The notes under the pieces are model-generated. The model was not told the DNA's origin and did no database searches. It was given only the letters and a program-made list of their open reading frames with translations. From Aotearoamyces nothofagi (Eukaryota; Ascomycota; Leotiomycetes; Leotiales; Tympanidaceae), in the NCBI GenBank assembly GCA_015345905.1, contig JADDTR010000006.1:1-64000 (forward strand): a stretch of DNA of 64,000 nt, written 5' to 3'. Below, piece after piece: positions 44,887-55,800 of this stretch. The first letter of the stretch is position 1; each line of letters begins with the position of its first letter. The position numbers were made by a program, and so were the translations under genes.

Positions 44887-46738
44887 TCGATAGATAGATA
44901 GATATATAGATATATAGATAAGTTATATAGCTAGATATACACAACCGGCCGGAGCTGGGACGGTCGATTAATAATATGGGGATATCGAGAGGCGCGATGA
45001 AGAGCAGCAAGGAAAGGGTACGAGATGGGTAGGAGAACAGCATTTGTCTTTCACAGAGCGACCCAGGCTTGATAGATCCTCCAAGAGCAGGTGCCGGTCC
45101 AAAGACAGTATAATGACTTTATTCAAAATTATTACAATAGCGACCGACTTCTTCAAGACTGCCCATTTAAGCCATATTCCTCCCTACTCCGACAGTTATA
45201 CTCCCCTTCTCATCCAAGCCGCCTCTGATTTACAGAGATTAAACCCAGCCTCCCAGACTGCGCGCCAGGACCTCTAAACAGCGATGCAACACGGTAGACT
45301 CGCCCCCGACATATCTCTCTCTCTCTCCCTCCCTGGTTCGATCCTCCAACCCTTCCAGCCTGTCACTCCAGCCACCCCCAGCCAGCTTCCTTCTTCCCAC
45401 CGCTGCAGACGCAACGGACCCCGAAAGGAGCCGTCCATCTCCATCTCTATGCCGCCTCTCCACGCCGCATTCTTCCCATCTAGGAAGCTTTGTGCGATGG
45501 AGGGGACATGCTCGCTATCTGCTCTGGCTATCTGCTGCTCTAGCTATCTTATCTCTTATCGCAACGTTCACTGTGCTGTATACTCAGTTCGTTCTCTTTG
45601 GGGTCCGGTACAGTACAAGTACCAGTACCAGCACAACCACGCGTCGCGATAAATTCGCAGAATAGCACCGCAATACCGCATTGCTGAGTTACGACTCGGG
45701 CATCGCACGGCGGGGATTTTATCTCCATGGTGCTTCTCTTTCGCCCTCGAGGTTTCTGTTGTCGCATCAGGGTTTGGCTGTCTGTATATCCTGCGCTCAG
45801 AAAAGACGGCGGTATAATATGAGCGCTATCGGGTTACAGAGTTACTGTAATTTCTAGAGGAAAAGATGGCAGAGCAACTGTTAATTAGTAATTGGTGTGG
45901 CTGATAGGTGTGCGGTTCTGATGGTTATTCTGGTGTGCGCTGTCCAAGTACAGGATATTTGGGGATCCTGGATACGAAAAGTGGATGTTCGTTCCAGGGT
46001 TATAAATGGCGGTCTATCTTCATGTAATCGGAACAGCTGCAGATATACATTTGAGAACAAACGAATCCAAAGAGGCAAAGCCTTCTAGATATCCGCATTG
46101 CCCCATTTGGAAAGCCTGATTCCAATCCTGTGCCCCGTCAGTACGAAACCAGCAGCTGGCGGAAAGCTTATACTCGGGCGCTGGAGCTTGGCGCTGTACC
46201 TCGAGCCAGATAGTGATTCTCTGATAGAACCCATGTCTGACCTGCACTCCTCCGTCCCAGGAATCTCCCACGCCAGGAATCCTGTCCCCCAGGATCCCAT
46301 GTCCAGGTACTCTGGACCACCGCATGCGTGACTTGGTATGGCAAGGTTTCTGCCTCTCAGACCAGGTCGCGGTGGAGCGATTGGGAAAGCTCCTGGATGC
46401 GTCCTGCTGCTGTATAATGGACGGTTGGCCGGGTGGAGTGGGGCTGATGCAATGTACTGTACTGTATATCCGTGCATTGAAGCTATCAGCATAGACCACC
46501 ATACCGTCACTTGCAATCCACGAGCAGGGCAAGCTATCAGTGATGGCAGACAGGGTCGTCGATAGCTTTCCCTTCGAGATCTCGTCCTTATCTCTCGTTT
46601 TCCTGTAGCTGGTCCAGTCCTGATAGCTAAATCGCATCCCCACCTCGAATGGAGCATATAAAGCCCATCTTCTCTGCTCCCTCAAGCCCCGCCTGTCCCC
46701 TCTCCACGCCTGCTATCGCGCAGATACATCCCTCCATC
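44146..46738. other. Long intergenic region with microsatellites
   Basis: About 2.6 kb. Holds an AGTTAAC triplication near 44,646-44,666, an (AT)n run of about 34 bp at 44,851-44,884 followed by GATA repeats to about 44,921, and CT-rich tracts near 45,310-45,335. Several 60-220-codon frames on both strands (for example 46,020-46,685 minus) lack domains. No gene called. The right end should contain the siderophore-transporter promoter. Two HGATAR-type words (TGATAG) near 46,620 would suit a GATA-type iron regulator but are too common to be diagnostic. Confidence 0.45.
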
Positions 46739-48925
46739 ATGGGTATCGCATCCGCAATCAAGGCGCAGTTCCGGCCTGTTCCAGCAGCTGCGGATGGAGG
46801 CCAAGAAACACCAACCTCTCAGGCGAACTCTACTGAGGCGTCGAAGGAGCTGCCGGCGGTGGAGATCTCGCAGCCGGGTTTTACGCAGGCGGTTATTGAG
46901 GATGCGAGTCTGGAGGCTGCTGGCGTGGCGAAGATTGAAGCCGCGCAGGCAGTGTGGGGGAAGAATGGGAAGTATTTCCTGTGGGCAGGGTATATTTCTC
47001 TGATTCCTCTTTGGTGAATGGGTTGATAACTCGTTCACAGTCTTGCAATGATGATGATTGTTTTGTAAGTCCCGTATATATCCAAATATTCATCCATTCT
47101 CCTAGAGACACCTCTCATCAATTCCCAGCGAGCTAGACAATTCCACCGTCTACAACTACCAAAACTATGCCGCGTCCTCATTCAACAAGCTGTCCCTCAT
47201 CGCAACCCTGGGCACAACCGGCAGTATAATCAGCGCAGTCTTCAAGCCCCCAATCGCCAAAATCTCCGACGTGATTGGCCGCGGAGAGGCGTACTGCATC
47301 ACCGTCTCCTTCTACATCCTCTCCTATATCCTCTGCGCCTCGTCTGCCACCTTCAACATCTACGCCTGCGGATACGTCTTCTATAGCATCGGCCAGACCG
47401 GCACGTCCATCCTCGACACCATCATGGTCTCGGATATCTCGCCTATGAAATGGCGAGGCGCCGCTTATAATGTCATCTATATCCCCTTCCTCATCACGCC
47501 GTGGGTTTCTGCATTCATCGTCGACAGCGTCGTCGACGGCATTGGGTGGCGGTGGGGAATCGGCATGTTCGCTATCATGATGCCCATTTGTGCAAGTTTC
47601 ATCATCGTCACGCTGCTTTTCTTCCAGCGCAGAGCTCGCAAGGCCGGCATCACGATCAGGACAAAGCTCACGGTATACGAATTCTGTTCGCACATCGATT
47701 TGGGCGGCGTGATACTGCTGTGCGGCGGCTTCGCCATGGTCCTCCTGCCCATCACTCTGGCGGCTTCCACAACGAGCAGATGGAAGACGGCTTGGATTGA
47801 CGTCATCATCGCGCTCGGCGTCGTTCTCCTGTGTCTCCTCTACCCGTACGAGAAATACCTCGCAAAACACCCCGTCGTGCCCGTGCAGTATTTCAGAAAC
47901 CGGTCCATCCTCTTCTCCGTGCTCCTCGGCCTGCTAGACAACATCGGCTTCAGCGGCACCCACACATATCTCTACGCGTGGTCCGAAGTCGCGCACAACT
48001 ACTCGGCGCGAGATGCCACCTTCCTCGTGTACACGAACGGCGTGATGCAGTGCCTCGTGGGCCTCCTCGTGGGCGTGCTGATGTGGAAGACCAGGTCCTA
48101 CAAGTGGATCGGGTTCGGCGGCTGCATCATCCGCCTCGTCGGGTACGGCGTCATGATCCGTCTGCGCGGCCAGCACAACTCGACCGCCGAGCTCTTCATC
48201 GTCCAGCTGATCCAGGGCACCGGCAGCGGCGTCATCGAGACCACCATCGTCGTCGCCGCCCAGATCGTCGTGCCGCACGCGGAGCTCGCCCAGGTCACGG
48301 CTCTCGTGCTCCTCGGCGTCTATCTGGGCTCTGGCATCGGTGCCGCCATCGCCGGTGGCATCTACACTGACACGCTCAAGGGCCGGCTCCGGCATTACAT
48401 GGGAGCGGGCACTGCTCAATCCGAGATCGACCTGCTGTACAACTCCATCACAGGCACTTTGCCAGAATGGGGTTCTGCGGAGCGGATAGCCGTGAATGCT
48501 GCTGTAAGCATCTCCCCCCCTCCCCTATATACCACCTCCGCATTCCAAGCTAACCCCAAACCCCCCATCCAGTACTCCGACGTCATGAGGTATATCCATC
48601 TCCCCCTCCCCCCCAATCCAATTCTCGAATCCCAAAATCCACTCCCTAACGCATCTCTAGATACATCTCCATCGCAGCCCTAGCCCTCTCCTTCCCCATG
48701 CTAATCTTCGCCTTCTTCACACCAAACAAACGCCTCGTGTATGTACCAGCAAACCCCCCTAACCCCCATCCAAATCCCCCTCCTCCATAAACCACACCGC
48801 TAACTCCTCCCTCCAGCGAGGGCAAAAACCTCGTCTCCGCCCAAGAGCCACGACTCGAGACGGCGGGCGAGAAATCCGCATCTCCAGAAACAACAGAAGC
48901 GGACATGGAATCAGAGCTGAAATGA
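46739..48925 (+). CDS. Siderophore iron transporter (MFS, Mir/Sit type)
   Basis: Plasma-membrane MFS permease for Fe(III)-siderophore uptake, SIT family with 14 predicted helices. Exons: 46739-46989, 47041-47064 (24 bp), 47129-48503, 48573-48589 (17 bp), 48661-48738 and 48817-48925. All junctions keep frame and restore WAG|LAMMMIVF|ELDNSTVYNYQNYA, the family's helix-1 signature. Others are SFNKLSLIATLGTTGSIISA, KPPIAKISDVIGRGEAYCIT, YSIGQTGTSILDTIMVSDIS, RWRWGIG-type block (GIGWRWGIGMFAIMMPICAS) and EKYLAKHPVVPVQYFRNRSI. The C-terminal end gives DVMR|YISIAALALSFPMLIFAF and an acidic tail. Length (about 615 residues) is normal. It lies beside the PKS-NRPS but transcribed toward it, so cluster membership is uncertain. 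Confidence 0.92.
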
Positions 48926-49854
48926 GTTACGCTAATCCCTTGCATGTGTTTTTTTTTTTCTTGTCTCTTGCTTTTGGAAGTTTATTTATAACCCATACAA
49001 CTCGGCTGTTTTATATATATATAATTCAATTATAGGAATAGTACACATATGTTGTTGCAAACAGTCCCCTATTTTAAACCTATATCGCAGAGATAGCTCC
49101 CCAGTTATCAAATCTATCCTTCAATAATCCTATCTTAGCTCAACAAGTGGGTGACGCTCCGCTGGCCCTCTGGGGGCCGCTGCCGCGGAGGCCGGACCGG
49201 TGTATTGAATATGGTATAATATGCCGTGGTGGCTCAGGCTCATATTTCATTTTGTCCAAGACCAGGGTGAGTAATGATTTGATTTTCATTTCTTCTGATT
49301 TCTTCTGTTTTAATTTAATTTAATTTAATTTAATTTATTTTATTTTGAAGGCCGGATCGAGGTCGAATCAATGTCTACAATTGATTCGATTAATACGTAA
49401 ATATCACGTCTTCCAGTCAGATATTGCAATATTTTTCTTTATTCTTATTTATTACTCGGTATAAGTTATAAGAAAAAGCTAAATAAAAAAGCAGACCCGT
49501 GACAAAAAACAAACGCCTGGTAAGTCCCAAAACACGCGTAAAAAACGCTCCCAAAACCAGAACCGTATAATCCAACCCCAATATCACATATAATATCTAC
49601 CAAGTCTAAATCCATCCTAAATTCCATTCTCAAAACTACCCTCTCCAAAACTACCCCCTAAACATGCAACGGACCGGGGTGTACCAGCGAGCGCAGCGAG
49701 GACAAGGGGGTTTGGGGGAGAATCCCCCATGATATTCCTCCCTTATACTAAAAGATGTAGCCCTCCGATCCCGCGTGCTCTTCGGCTTCCCTGATTCTTC
49801 TCTCGATCCAATTATAGTAACGGGCCCGGTGTCAGAACAGTCAGTCCCAGCCCC
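48926..49854. other. Convergent spacer with GC-rich hairpin patches
   Basis: 3' flank of both the siderophore transporter and the PKS-NRPS. A TTTAA repeat (about six units) lies at about 49,313-49,345. Two GC-rich patches (49,142-49,200 and 49,664-49,732) stand out in AT-rich surroundings. The second ends with the hairpin TGGGGGAGAATCCCCCA. The patches share CGCT..CGCTGG-like sequence in opposite orientation and may bound a small non-autonomous element. No gene. Confidence 0.4.
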
Positions 49855-52800
49855 TTAGCCCTCTCCAAGGTACGGAAAGACCATGTCCCTCCCATTCTCT
49901 AGAATCCCTTCCAGGTACGCCACGACGAGCGGATCGATGCCGGCATCCACCGCACGTGCCATCCACTCATCGACATCGACCTCGTCGAAGGACCCGCCGT
50001 AGACGGTCTCCATCTGCGTGCGGAACTGCTGGATGGGGACTTTGGCGCCGCCGGAGTGATGGCGGAAATGGATTGCCGCGCCGGGATCTGTGTCGTGACT
50101 ACGGGCCTGGGCTAGCTGCAGGGCAGCATGCGTGAGCTCATCGACAACGCGATCTACGTCGCCGAAATCCAAGTATCCCTCCACACGCTCAAGGCGCGGA
50201 ACACAGCGCATCGAGAGCGAGAAGCGCAGGATCGCATTGAGCGCATCGGAATTGGGAGCGTGTTCGCTGACGAGCACACACGGACGGTGCACAGCAACAG
50301 TCCACGGCGCGCGGGCTCCGTGGTTGATATTCACATCTCCGACGAGGTTCTCGAGAAAGACTTCGCTGGCCCATTTGCTGGCCGTGTATCCCTCGACGCC
50401 GTCAGTGGGAGGCGGGAAGGCGGCGACGGAGCACGGTGGGGGAGCGGTGTTGCCGGAGAGGAGAACGACGCGGTTGGAGGAGAGGAAGAGGAGGGGGATG
50501 GAGCGGGGGAGGGCGAGAGAGGCGAGGATGTGGGTTGAGAGGAGGTTGGGCGTGCGGAGTGACGGGTAGATGTTGAGACAGTGACCGGAGGAACCGGCGT
50601 GGATGATCACGTCGATGGTCTGCTCGAGGTGTGACCGCTCGGCTGGGTTGAGGCCGAGTGTTGAGGATAGGAGACTGCCTGTGTAGCATTCGACTTTGTC
50701 GTCTTGATATAGCTGAGACTGGTCATCTGCTGGTACCGCGATACAATGCACCTTGGTCACGGCCTGAGACTGAACCAGGGAGCGTAGGAGACATCCGCCT
50801 AGGAAACTTGTCGCGCCAGTCAGCAAGACCTCGATGCCGTTATTCTTAATCGACCTCAAACTCTTCGCAGGCTCAGCCAGTTCATTTATTTGATCCCGCA
50901 ACCACGTCGGTATAGCCGTTTCTGTCGCCCAGTCGATCTCTTCTATGCTATCAGCCTGATCTTCACGCTGCTCATTAATGCGCCTAGACATCTCCCTTAG
51001 TGTACTAGCCTGATAGAGCACTCGCGTTGATACCGCCAGACCCATCGACTCCTTGATAGCTGCCTGCAGCTTCATCAGCAGCAGCGAGTTACCTCCGCGA
51101 AGGAAAAAGTCCGAAGATGGAGTGATGGGATCTGTGGTTGCTGTCTCGGGGAGAACACGTTCCCACAGCATACGGAGCTCTCCTTCTCGGACGGTCATTT
51201 TCTCACGAGGCACTGCGAGATTGTCTCGCTGGGGCAGAGGCAGAGCACCAATGGCCTTACGATCGAGCTTACCGTTGGCATTGGTAGGCATCGCGGAAAG
51301 AATGACAATAGTGGCCGGAACGAAATACTGCGGCAGCTTCAGACGGGCAAGAACTTGAGCCAGATCAGCCTCGCTAGCAGTTTCTCTACCAGGAGCAAGG
51401 ACAGCGTGGGCGACTAGTATATCCCCGCGACGGGAGACAACTGGAGTAGAGAGAAGGCCATCTGCGGCCTGGAGAAGGGCTGATTCGACTTCCTGGAGCT
51501 CGATGCGCAGACCACGCAGCTTGATCTGAGTGTCGCCATCGAGACGGCCAAGACATAGCAAAGTCCCGTCGGGCATCAGCCGTCCTTGATCGCCAGTGCG
51601 GTAAAGTCTCCTGCTCTTTTGCGTATCAGTGCCATCCACGATGAACTTCCGCCGTGTCTCGTCTTCCAAATCCAGGTATCCAAGTGCCACTCCCGCACCT
51701 CCGATGCAGATTTCCCCGGTATGTTCGACGGGTTGCGGCCGACCTGATGCATCGAGGATGCGCACCGAATAATTCGGCAGCGCTTTTCCAACAGCATACT
51801 TGGAATTCTCGTCATCCTCGTCTTCTAGCTGGATAGTCTGGAACGTGGCCGCAGCAGTGATCTCCGTGGGTCCATAACAGTTCGTCAGAAGCAGCCCCGC
51901 CAAGCCCAGACGACGCAGCTCATTCTTTAACTGCTGAGAGACTGCTTCACCGCCCATACACACATGATGCCATGCCGTGTTCTCTCGTAGAGATGTCGAC
52001 CCATAGCGTATCCAGGCAAGGTACTCGGACGGCGTAGCGATGGTCAGTGAGATGTGAGAACGGCTCACCAGGCTTGTTAGCTCAACAGGGTCGCGCCTCG
52101 TACCGGAAGATGCAATCACGAGACAACCACCGTTGGCAAGAGCGCAAAAGGTCTGCACCAGTGACATGTCAAATCCTAGCGAGCTCTGCTGTAAGACGCA
52201 CTCCTGGCCCAGCTTGAGGACATGTGTCTTCAAGGCAAGGTGGTTAACAAAGTTGGCCTGCGAGAGGACTATGCCCTTGGGTGTACCCGTCGAACCGCTC
52301 GTGAACAGCAGGACCGCAGGTACTTTGGGCTCAGCAGAGCACTGCACTTCGCGCTGGCATTCAGGAATAGCATCTACGCGTACCTGTCGGACTGGGAATC
52401 CGGTTTCGTAACTAAGATCGTGGACTCGTTTTTCAGTGGCCGCGTGGAAGAGAAGAAGCACTGGCTTGCAGCTCTGCACCATAGCCGCGTGACGTGCCGT
52501 GGGCAAACTGGTGTCAAGGGGGACGTATATAGCTCCGACATGTAAGATGGCTAACATGGCAACGATGGCATCAAGAGATGGCTCACACAGAACAGCAACC
52601 CGGGAACCCGCAGAACATGCTGTATTGGTGATGATGGCGTCCGCTACAGTGTTGATCCGAGTCTCCAACTGAGCATATGAGAGCATACCAGCCTCGTCCT
52701 GAACAGCAGTCCGGTCCGAGTACAAGCGACAGATATCCACCACGCGCTGAGACAGAGTATTCGGCCATCCAAAATCCATTTCCGGGCCCTTTCCGAGCTC

Positions 52801-55800
52801 GAGCGCCTGGCTAGCCTGTATCTCGTCGTGAATCACGCATTCGTGAACATGTTTACTCGGATCGGCCGTAAAGGTCTCCAGAAGACGCACATATGCGTCC
52901 AGCAGAGTACGGCAGGCATCACGGGTATACAGGGCAGACTGACAGAACATCTCAACCACGCAACTATCCGTAGAAGTCTCTAAAACACCGAGGCCTATGT
53001 CGTATGGATTCTCGGCATCCTTGATGTCGTACGGCAACAGCGACATGCGACACTCGTCGCCGAGCGGCAGGTCCCAGACGACTTTTGTGCGGTAGTTCAG
53101 CGCGACCTGGAATAGGGGAGTGGCTTCTGACGATCGGGGCGCCTTGACTCGGTCGAGTACCATGTCGAAGGGAACTGCAGCATGAGCGAATGCCGCCAGG
53201 GCCTTCCGCGAGACTGCCCGAGCGACATCAGCAAGGGTCGCCTGGCTGGAGATGCGCGAGCGGATAGGAAGCATGTTCACAAAACAGCCCACCATCTGTG
53301 CGGAGAGCGCATCGTTGCGGTTGGCATCGACGACACCTACACAGATATCTTCGAGATTAGAGTACCGAGCCAGCAAGACCTGCAGAACAGCGAGGTGGAG
53401 GTGGAAGGGGCTAATACGGAGACGTTGGCACGTTTCCTTCATCGCTGTGAACTGCGTCCGGTCGAGTTCTATATACTCATATCTGCTTCCGTGGCGTCCG
53501 CGCCCTGCCAGCTCACGAGAACTCACCGTAGCCATGGGCAGCAGCGGAAGAGACTCAGGCAAGGTCATGAATTCCGCCTGCCAAAAAGCGAGATGCTCAT
53601 CTAGGACGCCCGAAGTCTGCTGCTCCAGTTGGCGCGCCGAGTACTCGAGATGCGAGCCGGCAGCCTTTCGGTCAAGCGTGTGCATCCGGTACGCCTTGTC
53701 CAGATCTTGGAGGAACATATGCCAGCCCACTACATCCGTCACGATATGATGATATCCAAATACCAGATCATGCTCCTCGGGATTCTGGCTGAACACAGCT
53801 ACGCTGAGCGTTTTTCCGGCCTCGAGATCCCATACGCGGGTCTTGAGCTGTGCCAGTTCCTTTGACAGGTCGCTCTCACTAGCATGGGGAACGTGCTTGA
53901 GCTCGTACGCAGACGAGGCCATGACGCCCTGCATGGGATGCCCGTCGCCAAGTCGCGGATAGAAACACATCCGCAGGCACTCGTGGTGGTGAGTAGTTAC
54001 CTGTAGCGCGTGCCGCAAACGAGCCATGCTTAGGGGACCGTGAACGCGATAATGGAAGACCATATTATAAGCTGCCGGATCATCCATGTGCTTGGATAGA
54101 AACCAGAGACGGGCTTGTGCAGGAGACATTCGTTCTTCGCGAACCACCTCTAGTTTAATAGAGGCTTCTTCTTCCGCTGTAGAATAACTCGAGGGTTCCG
54201 AACTGGCGTCAGCGTCAACCGTTTTGTTGGTCGATGATTTGGCGTCGCTAGAACTGGCTCCTTTGCTAGCAGGTGTCGATACTCCCAAGTTTTCGTCCGT
54301 CTCAGAGACGCTGGTACTGTCTGTACTAGAGGCTATATGCGGGATTTCCAGTTGCACAGGAGGTGTATCTTCAGCAAGAGCCGTGGAAGAGGGAGCAACC
54401 GCAAGAGAAGGGATGTGATTTTCCGGAGGAACAGCAGCAGCCTTCTCGTCAGTCGTATCAATATCTCGCGGCACAGCTTCCTGCGTCTTCTTCATATTCT
54501 TAGCCATCATCTTCGCTGCAGACGTACAGACCTGAACGACAGTATCACCGCTGAGTATCTTGACAACCGGCACCTCAGCACCCAGCTCCTTGAGGAACCA
54601 AGTGCGGATCTCGACCGCCACTAACGAGTCGATGCCCAAGTCGATTATGGCCCGCTGGACATTTTCTTGGACACTTCCTGCAGGCAGTTGCAGCATGAAC
54701 TCTAGTTTAGAGCAAAAGGCTTCGAGCACAGCGGCGACGGCCTCATCCTCGGTTCGCGCATCCTCAACTCGCTGTTTAATGCTACCCGTGGCAGTTATAT
54801 GCTCCTTCTGGCCCTGCAACGTGCTATATGGTACAAAATGCCCGAGACGCGGGTCTGTCAGCCAGGGTACCTTTGAGTTGGGCGCCATAGGCACAGTGGG
54901 TGCCTGGATGCCCATGATAATATCGTGCGAGCCCAGCGAGCTGCCAGGCCTTCCGCCCCTGATCGCCTGAGCAAAAGCCTCATGCACGTCCGTCTCAGAC
55001 AACGTAGTTGACCGCAAGTTGTCGAATTGGCGCTGGAGCTGGCGGCTCTGGTTGCGCAACACGTAACCGACATCAATAACATATCCAACGTGGATAATAG
55101 ACGCGGCCAGACCGCGCGCGCGGCGCTGGGCAACGAGGTCCGTCATGAAGAGGTTGGCGCAGTGGTAGTTTGCCTGTCCCGTGTTGCCAACAACACTCGC
55201 GGCGGACGAGAGCAGAACAAAGAAGTCGAGCGACTCATCGGCGAAAATGGTGTCGAGGTGCTCGGTGCCGTTGACCTTGGGCGCGAGCGTGTTGTTGAGC
55301 TGGTCGACGTCCATGTCGAGAAAGAGCTTGTCGGATAGGACCATGGCGGCGTTGCAGACGCCTGCAATGGGAGGCATAGTCTCGCGCACTAGCTTGATGA
55401 CTTTCTCGACCGAGTCTTTCTGGGAGATATCCATTTGGACTACTCGTACAGATGTCCCAACACGGCGCGCATCCTCGAGGATACTGGCGTCGACTTGGGG
55501 ATTCCGACTGGTAATGACCATGTGCTTGGCGCCATTACGGATCATCCACTGACAGATAGAGAGGCCCAAACCTCCTGCCGCACCGACCATGAGATAGGTT
55601 CTGTCGGGTCGGAAGATGCCCTGGAATCCAAGCGGTGGGACAGTCAGGAGAAGAGATTCTCTCTCCCGCCAGTCCGTCACGTATCTCTTGTGTAAGAACA
55701 GTGATACATCGGCACCAACTAGCTCAGACGCCTTGATCACGTCGCAGCCCTTCTCCTGTCCCAATAGACTCTTGCTAGACGAGTATGCGTCCTCGAGCGG

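Noticed and set aside
46020-46685. 221-codon minus frame in the spacer before the siderophore transporter
   Set aside because: No domain, a second frame (46,085-46,657) open in parallel, and it overlaps the expected promoter.
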